Shown: one piece after another, positions 40,725-50,344 of the stretch
Layout of the letters: every line of letters starts with the position of its first letter
Position numbering within the stretch: position 1 is the stretch's first letter
NCBI RefSeq assembly: GCF_021991925.1
Contig: NZ_RXZI01000006.1
Location: 173,174 to 237,173, forward strand
Direction of reading: 5' to 3'
DNA from: Sutcliffiella horikoshii
GTDB lineage: Bacteria > Bacillota > Bacilli > Bacillales > Bacillaceae_I
DNA: 64,000 nucleotides
Notes under the pieces: generated by a model
Told to the model about the DNA's origin: nothing
Databases searched by the model: none
The model's input: only the letters and a program-made list of their open reading frames with translations
Made by a program: the position numbers and the translations under genes

Positions 40725-40750
40725 AAAAGCCATTGATTCTGATGGCTTTT
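40725..40750 (+). terminator. Left terminator of the A6 pair
   Basis: AAAAGCCAT pairs with ATGGCTTTT. It ends the fetAB transcript. Nearly the same hairpin recurs at 40963. Confidence 0.87.
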
Positions 40751-40962
40751 CAGTGTGTAGACAATGAAAAATTCATAGCAGTTTTTAAGTTGATCATAGT
40801 GGAAGGCGCGCAGACCCCCGCGGGAGGAAGGGACAGGGAAGACCCCGCAGGGCGTAAGCCCGAGGAGGCTTCCGGACCGCCCACAGGAAAGCGAAGCGCC
40901 TGCAACGAAGATCAAACTATTCCAACAGTTACCTAACTATTTTATAGTTTGTCAACAGTCTG
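40751..40962 (+). repeat. Family A palindromic element, copy A6
   Basis: 212 bp, same orientation as A3. The ends are CAGTGTGTAGACAATG and TTTGTCAACAGTCTG. The core is slightly more diverged than A3/A4 (GGCGCGCAGACCCCCGCGGG). It lies between the two copies of the fetB terminator. Confidence 0.88.
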
Positions 40963-40990
40963 AAAAGCCATCATTTCTGATGGCTTTTCT
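40963..40990 (+). terminator. Right terminator of the A6 pair
   Basis: AAAAGCCATCA pairs with TGATGGCTTTT, followed by CTTATT. It matches 40725-40750 except for the stem top and may also serve the convergent ABC-2 operon. Confidence 0.87.
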
Positions 40991-41002
40991 TATTGATATA
41001 CA

Positions 41003-41806
41003 TTAACTCCCGGTACTTGTAAAAGCCCGGATCCCTCTATTCCAGAACCAATACGCTATGATAAATGAAAGAATGGCAATGGCAGGAGTGAGGAGAGGCA
41101 TCGTTATCATTGAATCTTTTTCGAAAAAATAGGTTGCTGGATAATAAGCAGTGAATCCGTATGGAATTAGCCAGGTAATGATCAAGGTGACAACTTTTGG
41201 GTAGATGGTTAAAGGATATCGGGCAAATTCACTTAATTGAAATACAGAGACTACAATAGGAAGACTATCCACCATCCAAAAGGAAAAAGTAATGAAAAAG
41301 AGGTTGATGGCTACGAACAGAATTCCACTTGAAATGATGAAAACAAATAATAAAAGTAAACTTTTTATCGTCCACTCGATCTCCAGGTTCACGCTAGCAA
41401 TTGTCAGGACAATTCCTCCGATGATCAATTGTCCGAATCCGTCTTGCTGAACTCTTTCGGCCACTATTTGAAAAAGGGGATTGACTGGCCGCAATAATAG
41501 CCTGTCAAAGTTACCCGACCTGATATATTGCCATCCGAGCGTCCATAAATTATCAAAGAATATATGATGAATGGAACGTCCTAAAAATGCGATTGCATAA
41601 ATGAATAGAATCTCATAATAGGTCCACCCTTTAAGAACCTCTATATGATCAAATACTATTTTCAAGAAGAAAAGAGCGGTAAATTGTTGGACCATAACAG
41701 AGAACAATCCAATGAAAAAGTCTGCTTTGTATTCCATCATTGCTTTTAAATGGTTGCTAAAGTATTTTCCGTATAAGAACGAATATCTTTTACACTTTTT
41801 CAACAT
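41003..41806 (-). CDS. ABC-2 family permease (COG3694-like)
   Basis: A 267-residue integral membrane protein with about six helices (for example FFIGLFSVMVQQFTALFFLK near 28-47). It matches the DUF990/ABC2_membrane_6 permeases, which work as pairs with one ATPase. The segment RSGNFDRLLLRPVNPLFQ (near 90-107) is a family hallmark. The GGAGGG ribosome binding site overlaps the end of the upstream permease gene, four bases away. Third gene of a three-gene minus-strand operon with 41811-42602 and 42565-43593. Confidence 0.83.
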   Translation of the reverse strand: MLKKCKRYSFLYGKYFSNHLKAMMEYKADFFIGLFSVMVQQFTALFFLKIVFDHIEVLKGWTYYEILFIYAIAFLGRSIHHIFFDNLWTLGWQYIRSGNFDRLLLRPVNPLFQIVAERVQQDGFGQLIIGGIVLTIASVNLEIEWTIKSLLLLFVFIISSGILFVAINLFFITFSFWMVDSLPIVVSVFQLSEFARYPLTIYPKVVTLIITWLIPYGFTAYYPATYFFEKDSMITMPLLTPAIAILSFIIAYWFWNRGIRAFTSTGS

Positions 41807-41810
41807 AGGG

Positions 41811-42602
41811 CTACCCTCCAAACACGGTCACTTTTTTTACTGCTTGTGCCCAGACGATACGTACGATGATAAATAAGATTCCAAGCCAAAATAATTGGGT
41901 AAAAAAAGCGATAAGCGCTTCAGTACCCATTGGAATTTGCCCTGTATAGATGGCTACAGGAACAAAGATCATGGACTGGAAGGGGAGATAGCTACTAATT
42001 TCCTGGAACCAACCAGGGAAAAGGGTGAGAGGGATAAGTGCCCCCGAAAAAAACTTGACGATGGCTTCTCGCAATACCCGTAATCCCCATACATTGACCG
42101 TCCAGAATGCCAGTACTCCAATGATCAAGTCAATTTGCGTCCCAATTAAGATACCTACTAACATGCTTCCAAAAAATAATGCCGCACTCTGCCAGGAAAG
42201 AGGCGCTTGAATCCCCATAAATAGAATGGCTACCAAAAAAATTGGTATGGTTGTACGGACAAAACTGTTTGCTTTGGAACCCAGGTCCATAAAAATCAAT
42301 TTGGTTAAATAATCATATGGTTTCAGTAATTCCAAAGCGATATCGCCATTTTTTATATTTCTAGCCATTTCATTTCCAGCGCCGGATACATAGTTTTCTA
42401 GCATCATGGCAATGACAACATAGGTTATCATGGATTCGAAAGAAATGGAGGAGATTTCCGTTCGATTATGGAATACCGCCACCCAAAAAAAGTACATGAT
42501 GACTAGTCGGAGCAATGTAGAGACGACATCAGCCCAGTACCAGGCGAGGTAAGCTGTCTCGACTTTAATTTGAGACTTTAACAGCTCCAAGTACTTCCGC
42601 AT
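41811..42602 (-). CDS. ABC-2 family permease (COG4587-like)
   Basis: A 263-residue membrane protein, the second permease of the exporter. Hallmark: MARNIKNGDIALELLKPYDYL (near 76-96), corresponding to the same hallmark in the partner. About six helices. The start overlaps the ATPase gene by 38 bases; the site before it is weak (GGGGGCC), which suggests translational coupling. An earlier in-frame TTG would deepen the overlap and lacks a site. Substrate unknown. Confidence 0.82.
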   Translation of the reverse strand: MRKYLELLKSQIKVETAYLAWYWADVVSTLLRLVIMYFFWVAVFHNRTEISSISFESMITYVVIAMMLENYVSGAGNEMARNIKNGDIALELLKPYDYLTKLIFMDLGSKANSFVRTTIPIFLVAILFMGIQAPLSWQSAALFFGSMLVGILIGTQIDLIIGVLAFWTVNVWGLRVLREAIVKFFSGALIPLTLFPGWFQEISSYLPFQSMIFVPVAIYTGQIPMGTEALIAFFTQLFWLGILFIIVRIVWAQAVKKVTVFGG

Positions 42603-43593
42603 GTTCTGGCCCCCGTTCGTAAATTTCCTGAACCACTTTTTCAATCCCAAGCTCTGTTATGGTAAAGTCTAGAACTGGATAGTCTTTCATCACTTCCTTG
42701 ATGATTTCACTTCCAGTAATGATAGTGCTGTTAAAATGGAGCAAAAAATGATTTTCTCCCTCGGGTTCTTCGAGGTGAACTGCCATCTGTAAAGAAGAAG
42801 GAAGAATGAAATTCTTAGTGGAATCTATCTCTAATTTGATGGTTCGGTTAAATCTAGTTTGCTGTTTTAGAGCAAGAAGGCTTCCGTCATAAATAACACT
42901 TCCTTTGTCGATTATGAGGATGCGATGACATAGCTCTTCAATATCTTGCATATCATGCGTGGTTAGAATAATGGTAGTTTGATGTACTCGGTTCATGTGC
43001 TTAATGAATTGCCGAATTTTCACTTTTACCGAAGCGTCCAAACCAATGGTCGGTTCATCCAAGTACACAACGGAAGGATTGTGCAGAAAGGCTGCAGCAA
43101 GCTCACAGCGCATTTTTTGTCCTAGTGAGAGCTGTCTTACCGGGATGGGTAAAAGCGCTTCCAAATCTAACACTTCTTTAAATTTCGCAAGATTTTCTTC
43201 ATAGATATCTTGCGGAACTTCGTAGATATGTTTTAATAGTTCAAGAGATTCCTGCACTGGAATATCCCAAAAAAGCTGGGTCCGTTGACCAAAGACGGCA
43301 CCGATGCTTTTGGCGTTTTTGGTTCTTTCCATATATGGAGTAATACCATTGACTGTCACAGAACCCTCATCAGGTGTGAGTATCCCACTAATCATTTTGA
43401 TGGTGGTGGATTTACCCGCTCCGTTAGATCCTATATAACCTACAATCTCACCTTTAGGTATGGTGAAACTAATATCATTTACTGCTGTCTTCTTCACGTA
43501 TTTCCGTTTGAATAATGCTTTTATCGCACCAGTCAAACCCGGCTCTCTTTCAAACAAACGGTAATGCTTGCTGATGTTATTTACTTCAATCAT
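42565..43593 (-). CDS. ABC-2 exporter ATP-binding protein (COG4586-like)
   Basis: A 342-residue ABC ATPase. Walker A is GSNGAGKST (near 55-63), signature LSLGQKMR (near 156-163; the variant LSLGQ is normal for this group), Walker B VVYLDEPTIGLD (near 175-186) and H-loop TTHDMQD (near 210). A C-terminal extension of about 100 residues is typical for COG4586. It energises the two permeases. AGGAGGTCGAGAAG precedes the ATG. Such exporters are usually linked to drug or lipid efflux, but the substrate cannot be read here. Confidence 0.88.
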   Translation of the reverse strand: MIEVNNISKHYRLFEREPGLTGAIKALFKRKYVKKTAVNDISFTIPKGEIVGYIGSNGAGKSTTIKMISGILTPDEGSVTVNGITPYMERTKNAKSIGAVFGQRTQLFWDIPVQESLELLKHIYEVPQDIYEENLAKFKEVLDLEALLPIPVRQLSLGQKMRCELAAAFLHNPSVVYLDEPTIGLDASVKVKIRQFIKHMNRVHQTTIILTTHDMQDIEELCHRILIIDKGSVIYDGSLLALKQQTRFNRTIKLEIDSTKNFILPSSLQMAVHLEEPEGENHFLLHFNSTIITGSEIIKEVMKDYPVLDFTITELGIEKVVQEIYERGPEHAEVLGAVKVSN

Positions 43594-43685
43594 CTTCTCG
43601 ACCTCCTGGACTTTCCAAATGAAAGCACTGACAAATGAATATTATATACACTATTCACAGAAGATGGAAGAATTTTCTTTGAAAG

Positions 43686-43714
43686 AAAGAAAAAAGATAG
43701 ATCCAAATGAGATC
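43686..43714 (-). terminator. Terminator of paiB
   Basis: On the minus strand TAGATC and GATCTA form a short stem followed by TCTTTTTTC. Confidence 0.6.
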
Positions 43715-44346
43715 TACCCTTTGTTTCTTCTATTAAGTTCCGTTTCCATTAATCTCGCTATTTCTTTTGAGTCATAATGATTCTGTTTCTTTAGTTGTTC
43801 AATGACTCTTTCTTTACGCACGTTTGTATGATGTTGGTTCAACTTCCATTTACCTTCTAATTTCTCCACTTGCATTTTTAATCCTACGATTCCGCTTAAC
43901 ATACTATCCACGGTTACCTCATGTTCCTCTAATTTCCAGGGCTTATCAAACCCTTTCTCATAGAAATCTGTCGCTTCTTTTAATATAGTTTTAAGCGAAT
44001 TCTCATCTTGGACTATCTCCATTTTTCCGTGAACATGAGCACTTATATAGTTCCAAGTTGAAACAGTATTTTTCTCTTCATACCAAGAAGCAGAAACATA
44101 AGCATGCGGCCCTGTGAAAACGGCTAACCCGCTTTGTGAGTCCAATGATCTCCACTGAGGATTTGCCTTTGCCATATGAGATAGTAGAGTGATGGTCCCA
44201 TCGTCTTTAGTAGATACTATGAATGGCAAATGTGTGGCAGTGGGCATCCCTTCATGTTGTGAGAATAATACGCCAAAGCTATGTGATCGAATAAACTCAA
44301 TGATCTCAGCAGAGTCTTCCTTTCTGAATTGTTTTGGTATATACAT
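43714..44346 (-). CDS. paiB: PaiB, FMN-binding negative transcriptional regulator
   Basis: A 210-residue protein starting MYIPKQFRKEDSAEI with the PaiB core THLPFIV, LLSHMAKANPQW (near 50-70), GPHAYVSASWY (near 86-96) and STWNYISAHVHGKM (near 102-115). It has the FMN-binding split barrel. In B. subtilis PaiB acts with the acetyltransferase PaiA in repression of sporulation and degradative enzyme genes; no paiA adjoins it here. AAAGGAGCC precedes this ATG; an upstream frame extension has no site. Confidence 0.9.
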   Translation of the reverse strand: MYIPKQFRKEDSAEIIEFIRSHSFGVLFSQHEGMPTATHLPFIVSTKDDGTITLLSHMAKANPQWRSLDSQSGLAVFTGPHAYVSASWYEEKNTVSTWNYISAHVHGKMEIVQDENSLKTILKEATDFYEKGFDKPWKLEEHEVTVDSMLSGIVGLKMQVEKLEGKWKLNQHHTNVRKERVIEQLKKQNHYDSKEIARLMETELNRRNKG

Positions 44347-44458
44347 GATGTAGGCTCCTTTTACAGAATTATTTTTCACTTACAGAAAATTATAAAGGAT
44401 TATCGGAGCTAAGTGTAGGGGTGTTAGTGGTAAATCATCAAGTATCAGGCATAAAGAA

Positions 44459-44490
44459 AGCTGTCCAAAATACGTTAAGCTTGGACAGCT
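44459..44490 (-). terminator. Terminator of the 47-residue gene
   Basis: AGCTGTCCAA pairs with TTGGACAGCT; on the minus strand TTCTTTATG follows. Confidence 0.78.
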
Positions 44491-44504
44491 CCCAGGGGGG
44501 GATA

Positions 44505-44648
44505 TTATATGTCAGTTTTGTCTTTCTGATCTTTGTTTCGCTTATTGCCTTTGCTATTATCTCCAGGAACTTTCTCGCTTCCGCCTGTAAAGCTACTTGT
44601 AGGACTGTTTTGGTTTCGGCTTCCGCCTTTGTTATATTTCTTTGTCAT
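44505..44648 (-). CDS. 47-residue hydrophilic hypothetical protein
   Basis: A short minus-strand gene with GGAGAC nine bases upstream of the ATG. The product is very basic and polar (starts MTKKYNKGGSRNQNSPTSS, ends NKDQKDKTDI) and is probably disordered. It ends just before a good terminator. SASP-like by composition only; no family recognised. Confidence 0.55.
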   Translation of the reverse strand: MTKKYNKGGSRNQNSPTSSFTGGSEKVPGDNSKGNKRNKDQKDKTDI

Positions 44649-44671
44649 GGTGTTTGTCTCCTTTTGATAGT

Positions 44672-44896
44672 TTAGAACATCGGTAAGTTATCCAAGTTGT
44701 TGGTGGGATCTCCGTCGGCGTTACCTCGGATATACATTTCGCCGTCCTTGCCTTTAAATACATTTGCTCCAATGACCACACCTTGATTTACATCGTTCAA
44801 TGCTTCTTGATAGGAGAGGACTCTTCCGGTGGATGTCTTGAAACCTGTGATGTCTCCATCCCCATTTTTCTGTACTGCCACAAATGTTTCGCTCAA
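44672..44896 (-). CDS. DUF3892-like small protein
   Basis: A 74-residue protein: an N-terminal beta-rich segment (ETFVAVQKNGDGDITGFKTSTG), then LSYQEALNDVNQGVVIGANVFKGKDGEMYIRG. It matches DUF3892, a Bacillota family of unknown function. AAAGGAGG precedes the ATG. It lies upstream of the 47-residue gene and may be cotranscribed with it (23 bases apart). Confidence 0.78.
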   Translation of the reverse strand: MSETFVAVQKNGDGDITGFKTSTGRVLSYQEALNDVNQGVVIGANVFKGKDGEMYIRGNADGDPTNNLDNLPMF

Positions 44897-44966
44897 AGTT
44901 AATCCTCCTTTCTCTATACGGTTGTAGCGTTTCCTTGTAAAATAAAATTATTCGGGGGTGTATAAG

Positions 44967-45647
44967 ATGAAAGCATTCGATTGGAAGGTAGAAACGGAAA
45001 AAGCATGGAATGAACGTGCTGATTTTTGGCATGAAAATAGTGAAAATATGTGGCTGCACGGGAGCAGGAAGACCATTGTACCGTTCATCAAACAAAGGCT
45101 TGTGGAGGGTTCACATATTTTAGACGCTGGATGTGGGGATGGATTTGGGTCTCTTTTATTAGCGGAGAACGGGTTTCACGTAACTGGTATAGACATATCA
45201 GAGAAAATGATTGAACGTGCAAAGGAAAAAAGGGTACATAAGCATGTTGCTTTTCAAAAAGGAGATCTAACGGCACTGCATATGGAGAATGCCTCCATGG
45301 ATGCCATCATGGCTATCAACTCCATTGAATGGGTAGAACATCCTTTAATGGTGATGGAAGAGTTTCATAAGGTTTTAAAATCAAAAGGCAAGTTGTTTCT
45401 AGGGTTGCTTGGACCTACAGCAGGTCCCAGGGGAAACAGCTTTCCAAGACTATATAATCAAAAAGCCATCTGCAATACGATGATGCCTTGGGAGTTTGAA
45501 CAGCTTGCACAGGAAAATGGTTGGGAACTTTTGGACGGAATGCCCGTATATAAGGAAGAAGCAAAAAAGCTGGACACGACGAACTTACCACGAATCTTGA
45601 AGCAATCCTTAACATTTATGTGGGTGTTCATGCTACAGAAAAAATAA
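44967..45647 (+). CDS. Class I SAM-dependent methyltransferase
   Basis: A 226-residue methyltransferase. Motif I is ILDAGCGDGFGS (near 50-61), then VTGIDISEKMIERAKEK (near 73-89) and the post-I acidic segment MDAIMAINSIEWVEHP (near 112-127). It resembles ubiquinone/menaquinone-type or generic small-molecule methyltransferases. The substrate is unknown. The ATG with TCGGGGGTG upstream is the start. The AIM24-like gene follows after 15 bases, so cotranscription is likely. Confidence 0.85.
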   Translation: MKAFDWKVETEKAWNERADFWHENSENMWLHGSRKTIVPFIKQRLVEGSHILDAGCGDGFGSLLLAENGFHVTGIDISEKMIERAKEKRVHKHVAFQKGDLTALHMENASMDAIMAINSIEWVEHPLMVMEEFHKVLKSKGKLFLGLLGPTAGPRGNSFPRLYNQKAICNTMMPWEFEQLAQENGWELLDGMPVYKEEAKKLDTTNLPRILKQSLTFMWVFMLQKK

Positions 45648-45662
45648 AGGAGCGATTTGTCT

Positions 45663-46352
45663 ATGTCTAAATATTCTATTCAACAATTTATCCAAAAGAG
45701 CAAACAGGAGGATAAAGGAGAGGGTTTGTTTGAACTGGAAACGGAAAGAATACTTGAAATAAACCTTAACGGTGATATTTGGGCAAAGATGGGTTCGATG
45801 ATTTCCTATGAAGGCTCTATAAAGTTTCAGCGGGAAGGGATTCTTGAGCACGGGTTAGGGAAACTTATGAAAAAGGCATTTACCGGTGAAGGGTCCCAGC
45901 TGATGAAAGCATCTGGAAAGGGCAAATTATACGTTGCAGATCAAGGGAAGAAAATAACCATACTTGATCTAGAAGGGGATAGCATATTTATCAATGGAAA
46001 CGATCTTCTTGCATTTGAACAGGGGTTGGAATGGGATATCAAATTGATGAGAAAAGTGGCCGGCATGATGGCTGGAGGATTATTCAATGTTAGATTAGAA
46101 GGACAAGGAATGGTGGCCTTTACCTCCCACTATGAGCCGCTTACCCTAATGGTGTATCCAGGACAGCCTGTCTATACTGACCCGAATGCTACTGTAGCGT
46201 GGTCGGGCAATCTTCAGCCTGAATTTGTCACAGATGTGCAGTTAAAGACCTTCTTTGGTAGAGGGAGTGGGGAGTCCATCCAAATGAAATTTGCCGGCAG
46301 TGGCTTTGTAGTCGTTCAGCCATTTGAGGAAGTGTACACCACAAGTGAATAA
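45663..46352 (+). CDS. AIM24-family protein
   Basis: A 229-residue beta-rich protein of the AIM24/TRAP-like family (DUF124): ILEINLNGDIWAKMGSMISYEGSIKF (near 29-54), LYVADQGKKITILDLEGDSIFING (near 85-108) and MVYPGQPVYTDPNATVAW (near 155-172). Bacterial AIM24 proteins are cytoplasmic; their function is unclear. AAAGGAG nine bases upstream of ATG supports the start. It follows the methyltransferase gene closely. Confidence 0.85.
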   Translation: MSKYSIQQFIQKSKQEDKGEGLFELETERILEINLNGDIWAKMGSMISYEGSIKFQREGILEHGLGKLMKKAFTGEGSQLMKASGKGKLYVADQGKKITILDLEGDSIFINGNDLLAFEQGLEWDIKLMRKVAGMMAGGLFNVRLEGQGMVAFTSHYEPLTLMVYPGQPVYTDPNATVAWSGNLQPEFVTDVQLKTFFGRGSGESIQMKFAGSGFVVVQPFEEVYTTSE

Positions 46353-46463
46353 AGCTTTAGTCACTTGACAGGAAAATCCTTTTCATAAACACTCTCCTGT
46401 AGTAAGCTAGATGTTTAATCAAATGTTATTAATTATGGATCCCCATATACAGGAGTGAAGGCA

Positions 46464-46616
46464 ATGAGTGGAGCAAAGAGCAAGGGTGGAGGAACAGGCC
46501 GAGGCACTGGTAAGAAGGGTTGGAGCCGCTGGCAGAAAGCAGCTAATAAAGCTAAAAGCAACAAGCCTTATAAAAGTAAGGGAGCAAAAGGCAAGGGCGG
46601 CAGTGCTTCGGAATGA
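46464..46616 (+). CDS. Small basic DUF3934-like protein
   Basis: A 50-residue, very basic protein rich in Gly, Lys and Ser. The pattern GGGTGRGTGKKGWSRWQKAANKAKS followed by KPYKSKGAKGKGG fits DUF3934, found in Bacillus; function unknown. It could bind nucleic acid given the charge. CAGGAGTG precedes the ATG. A strong terminator follows, so it is a single-gene unit. Confidence 0.68.
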   Translation: MSGAKSKGGGTGRGTGKKGWSRWQKAANKAKSNKPYKSKGAKGKGGSASE

Positions 46617-46627
46617 TAAGAAGGAAC

Positions 46628-46670
46628 AAAAAGCTTGGGAGCACAAATATCAGCTCCCAAGCTTTTTATT
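46628..46670. terminator. Bidirectional terminator between the DUF3934 gene and ugtP
   Basis: AAAAAGCTTGGGAGC pairs with GCTCCCAAGCTTTTT, a 15-bp stem that ends both convergent transcripts. It overlaps the 3' end of ugtP by about 20 bases. Confidence 0.9.
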
Positions 46671-47822
46671 TACAGTCTTAGTGGTTGCTATATTCGATTG
46701 AATAATCCTATCACTTTCCAATAAAACATCTTCCACAATTTTTTTATGTGATTGTGGTTGGTGTAAACTTTTGAGTGATGTGCTTATGCTCATTTGCCAC
46801 TCTCTATTCTCCAGTAAAGAGTGTATGGTATCTATTAAATCTTCCTGATTTCGGACAGTAAGGGCAGCCCCTTTTTCGTTGAAAAACAGTGCATTCTCTC
46901 TTTCCTGACCAGGTACAGGTTTATATAGGATGAGAGGGGTTCCAATAGCGGTCGCTTCAGTAAGGGTAATTCCGCCTGGCTTTGAAACCATTACACTTGC
47001 CAGCCTATAAAGTTCGTCTATTCTTTCCACATAGCCATAGGAATGGAACCTCTCTGTATCTTTCTCTACCAGGGGAACCAACTCCCTCCGTAAAGAAAGA
47101 TTATTTCCACACACTACTGCTATTTGATATTCTGTTTTTTGAAGAAGTGTTTCACAAGTTTCCTTTATGTTCTTTAGAACTCCTTGGGCTCCTGCGAGAA
47201 AGAGGATAAGTTTTTTTTCAGATGGGATACGGTATTTTTTGAATAAAAGCTTCTGGTCCTCTACTTCTGAAAATACAGGGCGGATGGGAATCCCACTGAC
47301 AACTACTTTGGATTCTACAACGCCTTCTGATAATATTTTCGACTTTAAGTCATTGGTGGAAACATAGTAGCGATCTACATCATCATGAAGCCAAAGTCTG
47401 TGAAGGCAATAGTCGGTAATTACATGGAAGGTTGGAATGATGATACCAGTTCGTCTTCTAAATTCAGGGACCGCATTTATCGGAAAAGTATTGATCAATA
47501 TATCGGGACTTTCTGATTGGATAAGAGAAGTTAATCGTTTGAATCCATAATTATAATACCAGCGAAGCAATTTCTTATGTTGCATTCTATCCGTTCCATA
47601 ATAGAAAAGTTTGTAGAATTGCTTTCCAAAGGTAAAACTCTTCTTATATAGCTTTTCTGTCAGTTCAGAAAAGAAAGGATGAGATTCGGCATAAAGATTA
47701 CAAATATTGACATTTTCAAAACCTCTGTTCAAACACTCTCGGTAAAGGGAATTCGCAACCTGCAAATGACCATTTCCATAAGAAGCAGTCAATATGATAA
47801 TCCTAGGGTTTTTCTTATCCAT
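46650..47822 (-). CDS. ugtP: UgtP, processive diacylglycerol glucosyltransferase
   Basis: A 390-residue GT28-family glycosyltransferase. The N-terminal acceptor domain has TASYGNGHLQVANSL (near 11-25), the MGDG-synthase motif. The C-terminal nucleotide-sugar domain has VSKPGGITLTEATAIGTPLIL (near 286-306) and PGQERENALFF (near 311). It uses UDP-glucose to make mono- and diglucosyl-diacylglycerol, the anchor of lipoteichoic acid, and in B. subtilis it also links growth rate to cell size by inhibiting FtsZ. GAGGAGGTTAAAG precedes this ATG. The 305-base gap upstream carries no further gene. Confidence 0.92.
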   Translation of the reverse strand: MDKKNPRIIILTASYGNGHLQVANSLYRECLNRGFENVNICNLYAESHPFFSELTEKLYKKSFTFGKQFYKLFYYGTDRMQHKKLLRWYYNYGFKRLTSLIQSESPDILINTFPINAVPEFRRRTGIIIPTFHVITDYCLHRLWLHDDVDRYYVSTNDLKSKILSEGVVESKVVVSGIPIRPVFSEVEDQKLLFKKYRIPSEKKLILFLAGAQGVLKNIKETCETLLQKTEYQIAVVCGNNLSLRRELVPLVEKDTERFHSYGYVERIDELYRLASVMVSKPGGITLTEATAIGTPLILYKPVPGQERENALFFNEKGAALTVRNQEDLIDTIHSLLENREWQMSISTSLKSLHQPQSHKKIVEDVLLESDRIIQSNIATTKTVNKKLGS

Positions 47823-48058
47823 CTTTAACCTCCTCACAACGCTTCAATGGTCTCAAGCTACCGCTATCTCCTATATGAATCGAGTACCTTTAGCTCCCAT
47901 ACAAGTGCTTATGAATTTTCTAAAAGCCTAAGTAAATGATAGCAACTGTTTGTTGACGGAAAATTAAAGTTTTTCAAAATATATGTTAAGGTTTTATGAA
48001 TTTTTCTAGATATAGAGCAAGGTGATGAGCAGTACCAACCCATAATTTTTCCGAAAAG

Positions 48059-48067
48059 TGGTACAAT
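48059..48067 (+). promoter_or_regulatory. Extended -10 promoter candidate for fhs
   Basis: TGGTACAAT fits TGn-TANAAT. A -35 is not evident. It lies about 60 bases upstream of the fhs start codon. Confidence 0.4.
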
Positions 48068-48127
48068 AATAACGTTGTTTAGGCTTAATTTTAGAGAGGT
48101 CATTAATTATAAACGGGGGAATGTACG

Positions 48128-49819
48128 ATGAAGCATACCAATACTGCCGTACTTAGCGATATTGAGATTGCACAGCAAGCATCTATGAAAAAAATTATGG
48201 ACATAGCTAGTCTGCTTGATATTGAAGAAGATGAAATAGAGCTTTATGGAAAATATAAAGCAAAACTATCGCTTGATATCACCAAACGTTTACATACAAA
48301 ACAGAACGGGAAAGTCATTTTGGTTACGGCCATCAACCCGACTCCTGCAGGGGAAGGGAAATCTACGGTTACAGTAGGACTCGGTCAGGCACTGAATAAA
48401 CTTGGCAAAAAGGCATTGATTGCGATGCGTGAACCTTCCCTTGGGCCAACGATGGGCATGAAAGGCGGCGCAACAGGCGGAGGCTACTCACAGGTGCTTC
48501 CAATGGAAGATATCAACCTTCATTTTACAGGCGATATTCATGCCATCACAACTGCCAACAATGCCCTCGCGGCGATGATAGATAACCACATCCACCAAGG
48601 AAATAACCTGCAGATTGACACGCGAAGAATTACTTGGAAACGAGTGCTCGATCTAAACGACCGTGCCTTACGTAAAGTTGTGATTGGTATGGGAGGACCT
48701 TCACAAGGTGTTCCTCGTGAGGATGGTTTTGATATTACCGTTGCATCAGAAATCATGGCAGTGTTCTGCTTGGCAAAGGATTTAAGTGATTTAAAAGAAA
48801 GGCTGGCAAGAATCGTCATTGGATATGATGTTTCTAAAAAACCGGTTACTGTAAAAGATTTAAATGTAGAAGGTGCATTAACATTGCTCCTCAAGGATGC
48901 CTGCATGCCAAACCTTGTACAGACTATGGAACATACACCTGCGATAATCCATGGTGGGCCGTTTGCCAATATTGCACATGGCTGCAACAGTGTTATTGCC
49001 ACTCAAATGGCGGCAAAGCTAGGTGATTATGTGGTAACGGAAGCAGGATTTGGAGCAGACCTTGGAGCGGAGAAGTTTTTGCATATCAAAACGCCTGCAC
49101 TTGGATTTAATCCAGAAGTAGTGGTGATTGTGGCAACTATTCGAGCAATCAAAATGCATGGTGGGATGTCAAAGGATCAGCTGAAAGAAGAAAATCTTGA
49201 AGCTTTGACTCAAGGAATTGAAAATGTGAAAAAACATGTGGAAACTGTAGAGAAATTCGGTCTCCCTTATGTTATCGCGTTGAATGAATTTATTACCGAT
49301 ACAGAAGCTGAAATTGACTTTGTGCGACAGTGGTGCGAGAAAAACCAGATACCAATGGCACTGACCCAAGTATGGGAAAAGGGCGGGGATGGTGGAGTGG
49401 ATCTTGCAACGATAGTTCTAGAGCAAATTGAAAAGAAGCAATCAAATTTTACACCTCTTTATAAATCGGACGACCCACTCGAACAGAAGTTAGAATCGAT
49501 TGTGAAACATGTCTATGGTGCTTCAGGTGTTGACCTGTTGCCTGCTGCTCAGAAACAGCTTCAACAGATTGTGGGAGAAGGATGGGGGCATCTGCCTGTG
49601 TGTATGGCAAAGACACAATACTCTTTGAGTGATGATGCAAAAAAGCTTGGTAGACCAGAAAATTTCACCATCACCATAAGGGAACTGAAGCCATCCGTAG
49701 GGGCTGGATTCATTGTCGCATTGACAGGGAATATCATGACCATGCCGGGTCTTCCAAAGCAGCCTGCAGCACTTAATATGGATGTAGACGTGGATGGAAA
49801 AGCAGTAGGTCTTTTCTGA
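48128..49819 (+). CDS. fhs: Formate-tetrahydrofolate ligase
   Basis: A 563-residue enzyme that makes 10-formyl-tetrahydrofolate from formate, THF and ATP. The P-loop TPAGEGKST (near 75-83) and [24 protein letters not shown] (near 98-121) are definitive. The remaining landmarks ([26 protein letters not shown]) are intact, and the length matches the family (about 556). The next small gene overlaps the stop codon (TGATG). GGGGGAATGTACG precedes the ATG. Confidence 0.95.
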   Translation: MKHTNTAVLSDIEIAQQASMKKIMDIASLLDIEEDEIELYGKYKAKLSLDITKRLHTKQNGKVILVTAINPTPAGEGKSTVTVGLGQALNKLGKKALIAMREPSLGPTMGMKGGATGGGYSQVLPMEDINLHFTGDIHAITTANNALAAMIDNHIHQGNNLQIDTRRITWKRVLDLNDRALRKVVIGMGGPSQGVPREDGFDITVASEIMAVFCLAKDLSDLKERLARIVIGYDVSKKPVTVKDLNVEGALTLLLKDACMPNLVQTMEHTPAIIHGGPFANIAHGCNSVIATQMAAKLGDYVVTEAGFGADLGAEKFLHIKTPALGFNPEVVVIVATIRAIKMHGGMSKDQLKEENLEALTQGIENVKKHVETVEKFGLPYVIALNEFITDTEAEIDFVRQWCEKNQIPMALTQVWEKGGDGGVDLATIVLEQIEKKQSNFTPLYKSDDPLEQKLESIVKHVYGASGVDLLPAAQKQLQQIVGEGWGHLPVCMAKTQYSLSDDAKKLGRPENFTITIRELKPSVGAGFIVALTGNIMTMPGLPKQPAALNMDVDVDGKAVGLF

Positions 49820-50310
49820 TGTTCGATCCAACTGTCTTTGATAATTTGAAAGTGGTTATAGAGGGTGATTTATACGATTTGGACCTTGAAGGAAAGATTC
49901 AAATCGTTGACCGGAAGGATAGGATTGATCTTGCGACGATGTCTCGTTCCTTCAGTATGGAAATTACGTTGGATGGGTCAGTATTCGGAGAGATTACCCT
50001 TTCTTCAGATATAGAGAATATCTCGGGAGAATTACTCCGCCTTAATGAAAAACCTGGTTGCCGAGTAAAGCTGAATTTTAGGAAAACAGCTCGTCCAGAA
50101 GCCGATATCGAGACGGAAGTATGGAACTGGAGAGGGCTTCTATCCCAAATATGGGGAGAAAGAGAAATTTGTTTTTTTTCTACAATTAATCATGATAAAA
50201 AGGAAGAAATTAAATTAACAGCGGAAGTCGGTTTTTCTAGGCTTATCCTCGAGGAGAATATCGATGACTTAAGAGATATGCTGACATATATGGTCAAAAG
50301 TCTTAGATGA
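49819..50310 (+). CDS. Hypothetical protein coupled to fhs
   Basis: A 163-residue soluble protein of mixed alpha/beta character (VVIEGDLYDLDLEGKIQIVDRKDRID ... ITLSSDIENISGELLRLNEK). No catalytic motif or family recognised. Its ATG overlaps the fhs stop, and there is no separate ribosome binding site beyond the fhs end, so translation is probably coupled. A link to one-carbon metabolism is possible but unsupported otherwise. Confidence 0.65.
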   Translation: MFDPTVFDNLKVVIEGDLYDLDLEGKIQIVDRKDRIDLATMSRSFSMEITLDGSVFGEITLSSDIENISGELLRLNEKPGCRVKLNFRKTARPEADIETEVWNWRGLLSQIWGEREICFFSTINHDKKEEIKLTAEVGFSRLILEENIDDLRDMLTYMVKSLR

Positions 50311-50344
50311 AGCATATCCAACATAGACAGCACTCATACCCTTG

